From Thioalkalivibrio sulfidiphilus HL-EbGr7 (GTDB taxonomy: Bacteria > Pseudomonadota > Gammaproteobacteria > Ectothiorhodospirales > Ectothiorhodospiraceae): 64,000 nucleotides of DNA. The translations under genes and the position numbers were made by a program. The notes beneath the pieces are model-generated. The model did not search any database, was not told the origin of the DNA, and saw only the letters and a list, made by a program, of their open reading frames with translations. Of this stretch, positions 8,295 to 16,694 are shown one piece after another (position 1 is the stretch's first letter; each line of letters begins with the position of its first letter). The stretch is from positions 2,676,501 to 2,740,500 of the forward strand of contig NC_011901.1 in NCBI RefSeq assembly GCF_000021985.1, given 5' to 3'.

Positions 8295-8515
8295 CTCTCG
8301 CGGAGGCGCAGAGGCGCGGGGAAAAGCGCTTTGAATTTTTCCTCCGTGTCCCCGTGGCTCCGTGAGAGGACGGAGTTTTGACTTGATCCGGGAGAAAACC
8401 AATTTTCTCTCACGGAGCCACGGGGACACGGAGAGAGCCATTCAAAATAATTTCTTGGCGTCTTGGCGAGAGATCGCATTGTTTTTCTCAGCGCCTCTGC
8501 GCCTCCGCGAGAGAA
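8295..8515. repeat. Nested inverted-repeat element, copy 1
   Basis: The order is A (8295-8328, CTCTCGCGGAGGCGCAGAGG...), B (8338-8370, TCCTCCGTGTCCCCGTGGCT...), spacer, B' (8406-8438) and A' (8482-8515). A pairs with A' and B with B', so the whole 221 bases fold as a double hairpin. A motif TCTTGGCGTCTTGGCGAGAG lies between B' and A'. No reading frame is supported inside. The element occupies the whole gap between two minus-strand genes. Confidence 0.88.
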
Positions 8516-8528
8516 GAGCCTTTCCGGA

Positions 8529-8783
8529 TCAGGGCGCAGCCGGATCGAGCCATTCCAGCAGGTAGTAGAGGTACTGCCCCTCCGAGGACTTGGAGGGCCC
8601 GAGCACCTGGGCGGCGAACTGCCGGGCGGCGGGATCGGCGGCATTGAGGGCCGCCTCGGCGGATTCCATCAGTTGCACGCAGCCGGCAGGAAAGCGCTTG
8701 CGGGCACGGGCCGGCATGTACACCACCGCGTAGCGGGGCGTGGAGACGCCGGTTTCGGGATCGGGAGGGACAAGTCCGCGCAT
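8529..8783 (-). CDS. Hypothetical protein, 84 residues
   Basis: A small soluble protein starting MRGLVPPDPETGVSTPRYAV and ending LLEWLDPAAP. No domain is recognised. It is flanked on both sides by near-identical 220-base repeat copies in the same orientation. Coding is supported by normal codon use and an intact frame, but no strong ribosome site was seen. Confidence 0.55.
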   Translation of the reverse strand: MRGLVPPDPETGVSTPRYAVVYMPARARKRFPAGCVQLMESAEAALNAADPAARQFAAQVLGPSKSSEGQYLYYLLEWLDPAAP

Positions 8784-8842
8784 GGGTCGAGCCTACGGCA
8801 TCGGCGCGCGTTCGTCATCTATCTTGAACGTTGAAAGGATGA

Positions 8843-9064
8843 TTCTCTCGCGGAGGCGCGGAGGCGCAGAGAAAAGCGCTTTGAATTTTTCCTCCGTGTC
8901 CCCGTGGCTCCGTGAGAGGACGCGGTTTTGATTTGATCCGGGAGAAAACCAATTTTCTCTCACGGAGGCACGGGGTCACGGGGAGAACCATTCAAAATAA
9001 TTTCTTCGCGTCTTGGCGAAAGATCGCATTGTTTTATCAGCGCCTCTGCGCCTCCGCGAGAGAA
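8843..9064. repeat. Nested inverted-repeat element, copy 2
   Basis: This has the same A-B-spacer-B'-A' order as the copy at 8295-8515, in the same orientation and nearly base-for-base identical over most of its length. The two copies form a direct repeat around the 84-residue gene. Confidence 0.88.
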
Positions 9065-9077
9065 CAGGCTGTTGACT

Positions 9078-9623
9078 TCAGCGCCCGCCGCGCACCAGCC
9101 GCACATGATGATCCCAGTCCCGGTCGTAGCCGTCATAGGCGCCGCCGTCGCGGAACAGCACGATCCAGGCATGACGCGGGTCGCCGCGAAACGGCGTGGC
9201 GGACCAGTAGTAGCCGTCCGGGGTATCGGGAAAGAGATCCGTATCGATGGTGGGCATGGCAGAACCGGCACGGCAGCGCGCCTCCCGACCCTCGCCTTCC
9301 ATGCCCTCGGAACAGCGGATCAGACTGCGCAGCTCGTCGATCTCCGGCAGACGCCAGTCATCAAAACCGGCGTGGCTGAGGTCCTCGCCCGCGACACGGG
9401 CCGCGTCCCAGCCGTACTCGCCGAGGGCGCCGGCACAGCGCCCGTTCTCCCAGCGCTGGCCCAGACTGCATCGCATCCACATCAGCCCCGTCTGGTGATC
9501 GATCACGACGGTATCCTCCAAGCTCTGGAAACGACCCTCATCGGCCGCTGCTGCCACGCCCGGCAGCAGCGAAGTCAGCAGCAAGGCGACGAGCGCGCGA
9601 GAAGCCCGGTTGAAACAGTCCAT
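9078..9623 (-). CDS. Secreted DUF1566-domain protein
   Basis: A 181-residue protein with a signal peptide (LVALLLTSLLPGVAAA). It carries the DUF1566 pattern: DHQTGLMWMRC, then AGFDDWRLPEIDELRSLI, then GYYWSATPF. DUF1566 domains are found in secreted and surface proteins and resemble the C-type-lectin-like formylglycine-enzyme fold. Its exact role is unknown. Four cysteines in the mature part could form disulfides in the periplasm. The start at 9623 gives the best signal peptide. Confidence 0.8.
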   Translation of the reverse strand: MDCFNRASRALVALLLTSLLPGVAAAADEGRFQSLEDTVVIDHQTGLMWMRCSLGQRWENGRCAGALGEYGWDAARVAGEDLSHAGFDDWRLPEIDELRSLIRCSEGMEGEGREARCRAGSAMPTIDTDLFPDTPDGYYWSATPFRGDPRHAWIVLFRDGGAYDGYDRDWDHHVRLVRGGR

Positions 9624-9752
9624 GAATAACCCCGGCAGCCCATGACTGCCTGAGTATAACCGCGCGCATGGGGCTGTCACCCGTGAGCCCAATGACCTGA
9701 CCCGTCGGGTGACGGACGCTTCAGCCACGCACGGTCACTGTCCCGGCACGGA

Positions 9753-10193
9753 TCACACCACCCGCTTCTGCCCCCGGTAGACCAGTACGCGGCGCGGAGG
9801 GGCATCCGGCTGCGCCTGCTCAGGCCCAGGCGCGACAGGGGCGGCCTCGGGTGACGGCGCCGCCGGCTGCTCGTCGCGTACCCGCTGCCCCCGGTAGACC
9901 TTGCCGGGACGAAAGCCCACCTGCCGCTCGTGCAGGGGCGGACTGAAACCGGGGCGCAGGCGCGCGCGCAGCGCGTTCACCAGCGAGTCCGGGTTGCTGC
10001 GACTGAGCGCCTCGCACACCGCCTCGGCCATCATGTCCGCCTTGCGATCTCGACATTCACGGGTGGCGTCCAGCAGCTGCACCCAGGGCTGCTCTGCCGC
10101 CATGTCCACGTGCACATCGTGATCCGAGGCCAGCAGGCGCCGCAGCTGGATCATGAGTCGCATGGCTTCGGGGGAGAGGTGCAGGTCGGTCAT
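9753..10193 (-). CDS. Hypothetical protein with two VYRGQ motifs
   Basis: A 146-residue soluble protein. The N-terminal half is helical (MTDLHLSPEAMRLMIQLRRL). The C-terminal half is Pro/Ala-rich with two repeats of VYRGQ (GKVYRGQRVRDEQ, then LVYRGQKRVV at the end). No family recognised. The ATG at 10193 is the only start that gives a well-formed N-terminus. Confidence 0.6.
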   Translation of the reverse strand: MTDLHLSPEAMRLMIQLRRLLASDHDVHVDMAAEQPWVQLLDATRECRDRKADMMAEAVCEALSRSNPDSLVNALRARLRPGFSPPLHERQVGFRPGKVYRGQRVRDEQPAAPSPEAAPVAPGPEQAQPDAPPRRVLVYRGQKRVV

Positions 10194-10669
10194 GGTCTGG
10201 TCTGGCCCTGTGCGGTTGGAATCCGGGTGCGGATGCCGGGCACCGGCATCACAGCCCATCAGCAAAGCAAGAACCGAACCAGTATTTTTTTAGGGGAATC
10301 GCAACCGGCAGGGCTGGACATGCGCTTCAAGAGATGCGGGTCTCGCAAACCTGTCCCACGCCGTTGTCTTCCAGGGGCAGCACAACCGCAGGTCGGCCTT
10401 CAGGCCGACAGCCGCTGCCCGGTCAGACACCGCATGTCGGGCTGAAGCCCGACCCACAAGCACGCAGGCAGACCGGCGTGACAGGCCGGGAGGACGCCAT
10501 GCTGCAACAGGTGATTCAGTACGAAGGCGCTAGAACCGGTTCCGACAACTGGATTGATGCCGGTTTCCATTGCGTCTTTTGGGTATTGGCGAACACACAA
10601 ACGCGTGGCTGACATGCCCGATCAGCGCGCAGGACGCACCATGACGAGGCACGGCGTGGTACAGGTGGC
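10194..10669. other. Intergenic region with REP-like hairpins
   Basis: No supported gene was found in these 476 bases. Two eight-base-arm hairpins stand out: GTCGGCCTTCAGGCCGAC at 10392-10409 and GTCGGGCTGAAGCCCGAC at 10436-10453, which are related to each other in inverted form. A T7 run lies near 10285. The upstream region of the 9753-10193 gene must lie in the left end. Confidence 0.6.
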
Positions 10670-11422
10670 TTATTCCAGGGACCAGTCCTCGGTGCCCTTT
10701 TCCATGGCGGCGATGGGATGCTCGAAGAGCACCATCATGCGCACCTCGCCCAGCTGGATGATGTCGTGATGCTTGAGCGCGCGCGTGCCCTCGGCCACGG
10801 CCTCGCCGTTGACCAGCACCAGGCCGTCGTTGACCTCGATGACCCGAAGCATCAGTCCGCCAGCCTCGCGCACCAGCGCCACCACCTCCTGCCCCGGCTG
10901 GCCGAGGGCAGTGACGGTGTTGATGAGATCGAGATGCCGGCCCTGATTGCGGCCGCTCATGAAGCGCAGGCGCAGGGAGAGTTCCGCCGGATTGGACGGG
11001 ACACCGGCACGCAGCTTGCGGATGTGCTGGGTGGCCTTCCCGCCCACGGGGCCGGGGGGCATCCCGGGCGTGTTCACGCGCAGGATCTGGGTGGGCGGCC
11101 CGCTGTCCTGGGTCTCCGGCTCGTCGGTGCCCACCTGCTCATCGGTCTCGAAGCGCAACTGGCAATTGCCGATCACGATGATGTCGCCGTTCTCCAGGGC
11201 ACGGCGGGTGACGCGCTTGCCGTTGACGGAGCTGCCGTTGGTGCTGCCCAGGTCCTCGAGCACCGCCAGGCCGTAGGCGTGGTGAATGCGCGCGTGGTGA
11301 CCGCTGACGGTGCGGTCGGGCAGCACGATGTCATTGTCTTCCTTGCGCCCGATGCGGGTCGTGCCCGGGGCGAGCTCGTGCACGGCGATCAGGCTGTCCT
11401 TGTGGTGTATATGCAGTTTCAT
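10670..11422 (-). CDS. FHA-domain protein
   Basis: A 250-residue soluble protein. The first FHA domain (about 1-95) shows GTTRIGRKEDNDIVLPDRTV, SGHHARI and LGSTNGSSVNG, the full phosphothreonine-binding signature. A second, weaker FHA-like unit (about 150-240) has NDGLVLVNGEAV and the IIQLGEVRM strand but lacks the clear Ser-Arg-His loop. Such proteins read Ser/Thr phosphorylation. No kinase is next to it. It lies just downstream of the LysR gene on the same strand. Confidence 0.88.
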   Translation of the reverse strand: MKLHIHHKDSLIAVHELAPGTTRIGRKEDNDIVLPDRTVSGHHARIHHAYGLAVLEDLGSTNGSSVNGKRVTRRALENGDIIVIGNCQLRFETDEQVGTDEPETQDSGPPTQILRVNTPGMPPGPVGGKATQHIRKLRAGVPSNPAELSLRLRFMSGRNQGRHLDLINTVTALGQPGQEVVALVREAGGLMLRVIEVNDGLVLVNGEAVAEGTRALKHHDIIQLGEVRMMVLFEHPIAAMEKGTEDWSLE

Positions 11423-11472
11423 CATGGGCGGATCCAGGGGCGCATGAATGCGTTCATCATTCTGACATCTTT

Positions 11473-12486
11473 TCAGGGGTAGGAGCGGTCGTGGCCGGTG
11501 AAATCGACACTCTGCTCCACCATGTCCGCGACGCGGCCCGTGCCCAGCATGCGCATCTGGTCGGCGTGCCGGCAGCGGGTGAAGTCCGGGTCCATGAGCT
11601 CCAGGAAGGAGCAGGCCTGGGGTGACAGGAACTTGCCCTTGCGCATCACCACGCCGTAGGTGCGCCTGGGGAAGTAGTCGCTCAGCGGAATGGCGGCCAG
11701 CTTCTCCTCGCCGGTCAGGCAGATGCTGGTGACGATGGACACGCCCATGTCCAGTTCCACGAACTTCTTGATCACCTCCCAGCCGCCGGCCTCCAGCACC
11801 ACGTGGTAATCCAGGCCGTGCTGATGAAACACCAGGTCCACGATCGACCAGGTGGAGAGATGCCGCGGCGGCAGGATCAGCCCGCAGGGGGAGACGTCCT
11901 CCAGGCTCACCTTCTTTTTCTTCGCCAGGGGATGGTTGAGGGCGGTGATGAGCATGGGCTCGTAGGTGAAGATGGGGTGGTAGTGCATGTCCTCGGGCAC
12001 GTCGATCATGGAGCCCACGGCGAAGTCCACCTCGCCCGCACGCAGCATCTTCAGGCCGTCCCGGCCGGTGACGTTGTGCAGGTGCAGCTTCACCGCCGGG
12101 TAACGCTCGCTGAAACGCTTCACGTACTCGGGCAGCAGGTAAAGGATGGTGGATTCCCCCGCCGCCAGGTCCAGGCTGCCCTGGCCCGCCTCGCCCAGGC
12201 GCGCGGCGAACACCTCCGGCAGGTGGTCCATGCCCTCCACCAGGGGCAGGCTGGTCTCCAGCAGCACCTGGCCGGCCGCGGTCAGCTCGATGCGCGGGCC
12301 GCGGCGCTCGAACAGCAGCACGTTAAGGTCCTGCTCCAGCCCCTTGATCAGCAGCGACACCGAGGGTTGACTCACGCACAGGCGCTCGGCGGCCCGGGAG
12401 ATGCTGCCGGTCTGGGCCGCCTGGCAGAAGGCACGCAGCTGGCGCAGGCGGTTGGGGGTGGCGGGGGGCGCGGCGGATCGGCTCAT
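11473..12486 (-). CDS. LysR-family transcriptional regulator
   Basis: A 337-residue LysR protein. The winged helix is at about 12-75 (FCQAAQTGSISRAAERLCVS, QPSVSLLIKGLEQDL), followed by a periplasmic-binding-protein-like effector domain. The effector type resembles the CysB/CbbR group. It is divergent from aceB, with a palindromic element between them, so control of the glyoxylate genes is plausible but unproven. The ATG at 12486 is chosen. A TTG eight codons upstream (12510) is possible. Confidence 0.88.
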   Translation of the reverse strand: MSRSAAPPATPNRLRQLRAFCQAAQTGSISRAAERLCVSQPSVSLLIKGLEQDLNVLLFERRGPRIELTAAGQVLLETSLPLVEGMDHLPEVFAARLGEAGQGSLDLAAGESTILYLLPEYVKRFSERYPAVKLHLHNVTGRDGLKMLRAGEVDFAVGSMIDVPEDMHYHPIFTYEPMLITALNHPLAKKKKVSLEDVSPCGLILPPRHLSTWSIVDLVFHQHGLDYHVVLEAGGWEVIKKFVELDMGVSIVTSICLTGEEKLAAIPLSDYFPRRTYGVVMRKGKFLSPQACSFLELMDPDFTRCRHADQMRMLGTGRVADMVEQSVDFTGHDRSYP

Positions 12487-12566
12487 GGACTGCCAGTCCT
12501 CATTGATCAATTTAATAGTCAGTATAGATTGAATAAGCTAGTCAAATAGTGGCGGGTTTTCTACCC

Positions 12567-12829
12567 TAGCCCGGATATTGCACCAAGGATCGCGAATGAT
12601 TGTGGTCTCTCGGCCTGTCTCGCGCCGCCTCTGGAAGGAGAAGCCGTAGCCATAGCTACGGTTCGACTGAAGAGCAAGCGAGACAGGCCGAGAGGCCGCA
12701 GGCATCGCGATAGGTCGGCGGCGTGGCAGAGACTGCTGTTGCGGCTTTGTAGCCAGTTGGGCTTATTGATGCATGCAATTCAAACGCTTACACAAAGCCG
12801 CCGACCGCCTTGGTGCAATATCCGGGTTA
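12567..12829. mobile_element. MITE-like palindromic element, 263 bp
   Basis: Terminal inverted repeats of 22 bases at 12567-12588 and 12808-12829 differ at one position (core GGATATTGCACCAAGG). Inside are two further nested pairs: TCTCGGCCTGTCTCGC near 12608-12623 with its complement near 12678-12694, and GGTCGGCGGC at 12713-12722 with GCCGCCGACC at 12798-12807. A small GTAGC.CATA.GCTAC-type hairpin sits near the middle. No transposase is encoded. It lies between the LysR gene and aceB, so it forms part of their promoter region. A degenerate copy is at 5215-5407. Confidence 0.8.
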
Positions 12830-12878
12830 AGTCGAACCACAAACCAGAATAAACCGACCGACGGCAGGAGGAACCACC

Positions 12879-14459
12879 ATGCACGAGGCCGTGAGCTTCA
12901 CCGCCCCCATCGAGGGCTTCGAGGACCTGTTCACCCCCGAGGCCGTGGACTTCCTGGTGGCCCTGCACGAGCGCTTCGCCCCCCGGGTGGATGCCCTGCT
13001 GGCCGCCCGAAAGGCGCGCCAGGCCCGCTTCGATGCCGGCGAACTGCCGGACTTCCTGGCCGAGACCCGGGAGATCCGCGCCGCCGACTGGACCGTCGGC
13101 ACCATCCCCGAGGACCTGCGCGACCGGCGCGTGGAAATCACCGGTCCCACGGACCGCAAGATGCTCATCAATGCGCTGAACAGCGGCGCGAAATGCTTCA
13201 TGGCCTGCCTGGAGGACGCCCACGCCCCCACCTGGCGCAACGGCCTGGAGGGCCAGGTGAACCTGCACGACGCGGTCACGCGCAGCATCGACTTCACCTC
13301 CCCGGAGGGCAAGCACTACACGCTCAATGACCAGACCGCGGTACTGATCGTGCGCCCCCGGGGCTGGCACCTGCCGGAGAAGCACATGCGGGTGAACGGT
13401 CGCGCCATTCCCGGCGCCCTGTTCGACTTCGGCCTGTACTTCTTCCACAACGCCCGCACCCTGCTGGACCAGGGCACCGGCCCCTACTTCTACCTGCCCA
13501 AGCTCCAGGCCCACACCGAGGCGCGGCTGTGGAACGAGGTGTTCCTGTTTGCCCAGGAGCGCCTCGGCATCCCCGCCGGGACCATCAAGGTCACGGTGCT
13601 CATCGAGACCCTCCCGGCGGTGTTCGAGCTGGACGAGATCCTCTGGGAACTGAAGGACCACATCGTCGGCCTGAACTGCGGCCGCTGGGATTACATCTTC
13701 AGCTACATCAAGACCTTCCGGAATCACCCCGACCGGCTGCTGCCGGACCGCGCCCAGGTGAGCATGACCGTGCCCTTCATGCGCGCCTATTCCCAGCTGG
13801 TGATCAAGACCTGCCACCGCCGCGGCGCCTTCGCCATGGGCGGCATGGCTGCGCAGATCCCGGTGCGCGGCGACGAGGCCGCCAACGAGACGGCGTTTGC
13901 CAAGGTGCGGGCCGACAAGGAGCGGGAGGCGAAGGACGGCCATGACGGCACCTGGGTGGCGCACCCCGGACTGGTGCCCGTGGCCATGGAGGTGTTCAAC
14001 ACGCACATGCCCGAGGCCAACCAGCTGTCGCGCCAGCGTCCCGACGTGAACCCCGGCCGCGACGAACTGATCGCCGTGCCCGAGGGCACGATCACCGAGG
14101 CGGGGCTGCGCAACAACATCAACGTGGCCATCCAGTACATGGCCGCCTGGCTGGGCGGGCGGGGTGCGGTGCCCATCCACAACCTCATGGAAGACGCCGC
14201 CACCGCCGAGATCTCCCGCTGCCAGATCTGGCAGTGGATCCGCCATCCGGGCGGCGTGCTGGACGACGGTCGGCGCGTGAGCCTGGAGATGGTCGAGCGG
14301 CTCATCCCCGAGGAGATGGAGACGATCCGCCAGGAGGTGGGTGATGAGGCCTTCGCGTCAGGCCACTATCAACTCGCCGCGAAGCTGTTCGCGGACATCA
14401 CGAAGGCGGAGGAACTGGCGGATTTCCTGACGCTGATTGCGTACGAACATTTGGAGTGA
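12879..14459 (+). CDS. aceB: Malate synthase A
   Basis: Malate synthase condenses glyoxylate with acetyl-CoA, the second step of the glyoxylate bypass. The 526-residue length fits isoform A. Visible signatures are EDAHAPTWRNGLEGQVNL, IETLPAVFELDEIL, LNCGRWDYIFSYIKTFR and the catalytic region NLMEDAATAEISRCQIWQW. AGGAGG lies eight bases before the ATG. It is close to aceA and aceK but on a separate transcript, with the palindromic element in its leader. Confidence 0.97.
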   Translation: MHEAVSFTAPIEGFEDLFTPEAVDFLVALHERFAPRVDALLAARKARQARFDAGELPDFLAETREIRAADWTVGTIPEDLRDRRVEITGPTDRKMLINALNSGAKCFMACLEDAHAPTWRNGLEGQVNLHDAVTRSIDFTSPEGKHYTLNDQTAVLIVRPRGWHLPEKHMRVNGRAIPGALFDFGLYFFHNARTLLDQGTGPYFYLPKLQAHTEARLWNEVFLFAQERLGIPAGTIKVTVLIETLPAVFELDEILWELKDHIVGLNCGRWDYIFSYIKTFRNHPDRLLPDRAQVSMTVPFMRAYSQLVIKTCHRRGAFAMGGMAAQIPVRGDEAANETAFAKVRADKEREAKDGHDGTWVAHPGLVPVAMEVFNTHMPEANQLSRQRPDVNPGRDELIAVPEGTITEAGLRNNINVAIQYMAAWLGGRGAVPIHNLMEDAATAEISRCQIWQWIRHPGGVLDDGRRVSLEMVERLIPEEMETIRQEVGDEAFASGHYQLAAKLFADITKAEELADFLTLIAYEHLE

Positions 14460-14461
14460 AA

Positions 14462-14600
14462 CGTAAGTACGAAGTGTGAATTGGGAAGTGGGAAAGGAAG
14501 TAGGAAGTGTGAATTGAGAAGTGCGAAGTAAAACCTTCTCCCTCTACCTCAGGGAGGGTGGTTTTCTTTCCCACTTCCCAATTCACACTTCCTACTTCAG
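14462..14600. repeat. GAAGTGGGAA-family inverted repeat, locus 2
   Basis: Two tandem left arms (14468-14490 and 14500-14527, core GAAGTGTGAATTGGGAAGTG) face one right arm at about 14570-14597, across a spacer with a CCTCAGGGAGG hairpin. The right arm overlaps the final codons of the RraA-like gene. It lies between the convergent aceB and rraA genes and matches the family at 1664-1819. Confidence 0.85.
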
Positions 14601-15077
14601 CACCACCACCCCGTCCTCATCCGCAAACACCCGCTCCCCCGGCCGGAAGGTGATGGCCCCGAAGCTCACCGGCACGTTCACCGCACCCTCGCCGCGCTTC
14701 TCGCTCTTGCGGGGATGGGTGCCCAGGGCCTTCACGCCGATGGGCAGGGTGACGATCACCGCCACGTCGCGGATGCAGCCGTTGACGATCACCCCCGCCC
14801 AGCCGTTGTCGAGCGCCGTCTGGGCCAGCATGTCGCCGAACAGGGCGCAGCGCAGGGAGCCGCCGCCGTCCACCACCAGCACCTTGCCCCGGCCCTCCGC
14901 CTCCAGGGTCTGGCGCACCAGCACGTTGTCCTCGAAGCAGCGCACCGTGACGATCTCCCCGGAGAAGGCGGTGATGCCGCCGTAATCGCCGAAGTGGGTC
15001 TCGCACACGCCCGCCGCCTCGCCGTGCTGGTCGCACAGATCGGCGGTGGCGGTCAATCCGTAGGCTGCAGGTTCCAT
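14592..15077 (-). CDS. rraA: RraA-family protein
   Basis: The 161-residue length equals that of E. coli RraA, the RNase E inhibitor. Family motifs are [49 protein letters not shown] and [14 protein letters not shown]. The GCIRD segment with DGGGS matches members with 4-hydroxy-4-methyl-2-oxoglutarate aldolase activity, so the biochemical role is uncertain. GAGGG precedes the start. A hairpin separates it from aceA upstream. Confidence 0.85.
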
Positions 15078-15099
15078 GGGCTTGCCCTCGCAAAACGGC

Positions 15100-15145
15100 G
15101 CCGTCGCGCCTCACGACTTCAATGATAGTCGTAAGGCGCGACGGC
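15100..15145 (-). terminator. Strong hairpin between aceA and rraA
   Basis: Nineteen-base arms (GCCGTCGCGCCT.ACGACT and complement, one mismatch) surround an eight-base loop, twelve bases past the aceA stop. No long T run follows, so it may be an attenuating or stabilising hairpin rather than a full terminator. Confidence 0.65.
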
Positions 15146-15156
15146 GGCAGGACGCG

Positions 15157-16473
15157 TCAGTGGGTTTCCTCGAACTGGGCCTCTTCGGTGGAGCCGGTCA
15201 GGGCCGTCACCGAGGACGCGCCGCCCTGGATGGTGGTGGTCACGTCGTCGAAGTAGCCGGCACCCACCTCCTGCTGGTGGGAGACGAAGGTATAACCACG
15301 CTCACGGGCGGCGAACTCGGGCTCCTGCACCTTCTCCACGTAGTGGCGCATGCCCTCGCCCCGGGCGTAGTCATAGGCCAGGTCGTACATGTTGAACCAC
15401 ATGCTGTGGATGCCGGCCAGGGTGATGAACTGGTACTTGTAGCCGTACTCGGAGAGCTTGTCCTGGAAGCCGGCGATGGTCTTCATGTCCAGGTTCTTCT
15501 TCCAGTTGAAGGACGGCGAGCAGTTGTAGGCCAGCAGCTGGTCCGGGTTCTTCGCCCGCACCGCCTCGGCGAACTCCCGGGCGAAGCCCAGATCCGGCGT
15601 GCCGGTCTCGCACCACACCAGGTCCGCGTAGGGGGCATAGGCGACGCCGCGGCTGATGGCCTGCTCCAGGCCGTTCTTCACCCGGTAGAAGCCCTCATTG
15701 GTGCGCTCGCCGGTGACGAAGGGCCGGTCATTGTCGTCCACGTCGGAGGTGAGCAGGTTGGCGGCCTCGGCGTCGGTGCGCGCCAGCAGCACGGTGGGCA
15801 CGCCCATCACGTCGGCAGCCAGGCGCGCGGCGATGAGCTTCTGCACCGCCTCCTGGGTGGGCACCAGCACCTTGCCGCCCATGTGGCCGCATTTCTTCAC
15901 CGCCGCCAGCTGGTCCTCGAAGTGCACCCCGGAGGCCCCGGCGGTGATCATGTTCTTCATCAGCTCGAAGGCGTTGAGCACGCCGCCGAAACCCGCCTCG
16001 GCATCCGCCACGATGGGCAGGAAGAAGTCCACCCCGTTCTCGTCCTCGGGGGAGATACCGCGGCTCCACTGGATCTCGTCGGCGCGCTTGAAGGTGTTGT
16101 TGATACGCCGCACCACCGTGGGCACGGAGTCGTAGGCGTACAGGGACTGGTCCGGGTACATGGTCTCGGAGCTGTTGTTGTCCGCCGCCACCTGCCAGCC
16201 GGAGAGATAGATGGCCTCCACGCCTGCCTTGGCCTGCTGCAGGGCCTGGCCGGCGGTGAGCGCGCCCAGGCAGTTCACGTAACCCTTCTTCGCTTCACCG
16301 TTGACCAGGCGCCAGAGCTTCTCGGCGCCACGCCGGGCGATGGTGTATTCCGGCTGCAGGGAACCACGCAGACGCACCACGTCGGCGGCGCTGTAGCCCC
16401 GGGCAACGCCCTGCCAGCGGGGGTTCTCCGCCCAGTCCCGCTCCAGGGCCTTGATCTGCTGTTCTCTGTTCAT
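15157..16473 (-). CDS. aceA: Isocitrate lyase
   Basis: Isocitrate lyase splits isocitrate into succinate and glyoxylate. The 438-residue protein is of the short, enterobacterial-type class. It contains the catalytic loop KKCGHMGGK (Cys195), the metal-site region [12 protein letters not shown] and [20 protein letters not shown] precedes the ATG. It is divergent from aceK by 221 bases, which must hold both promoters, and is the partner enzyme of aceB nearby. Confidence 0.98.
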   Translation of the reverse strand: MNREQQIKALERDWAENPRWQGVARGYSAADVVRLRGSLQPEYTIARRGAEKLWRLVNGEAKKGYVNCLGALTAGQALQQAKAGVEAIYLSGWQVAADNNSSETMYPDQSLYAYDSVPTVVRRINNTFKRADEIQWSRGISPEDENGVDFFLPIVADAEAGFGGVLNAFELMKNMITAGASGVHFEDQLAAVKKCGHMGGKVLVPTQEAVQKLIAARLAADVMGVPTVLLARTDAEAANLLTSDVDDNDRPFVTGERTNEGFYRVKNGLEQAISRGVAYAPYADLVWCETGTPDLGFAREFAEAVRAKNPDQLLAYNCSPSFNWKKNLDMKTIAGFQDKLSEYGYKYQFITLAGIHSMWFNMYDLAYDYARGEGMRHYVEKVQEPEFAARERGYTFVSHQQEVGAGYFDDVTTTIQGGASSVTALTGSTEEAQFEETH

Positions 16474-16694
16474 GGTCTCGTCCTCGTCTGCTGGTGGTTT
16501 GCTGTCGTTATGGCTCGCGCAGCAGGGCTGCGCGGCGCGCTTTTCAAGCGCATGACAGCGACACTACCCCAGCCCCGACGACTGAAACAGAGGTCAATTT
16601 CCAATGGTAAGCATTAAAAAATCCAATAAACACGCCCGTCATTCTTGTCTAGACTGAATGCTATCCCCTCCGACTGCGGGAGCATCTGCTGCGC
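16474..16694. promoter_or_regulatory. aceA/aceK divergent promoter region
   Basis: This 221-base gap separates divergent aceA and aceK. Its AT-rich part (about 16590-16670) holds AAGCATTAAAAAATCCAAT and TTCTTGTCTAGACTGAATG. It must carry the promoters, but no confident -35/-10 pair or operator could be assigned by eye. Confidence 0.5.

Noticed and set aside
12780-14246. Long minus-strand reading frame opposite aceB
   Set aside because: It is antisense to a certain malate synthase gene and its His/Val/Gly-rich product matches nothing.
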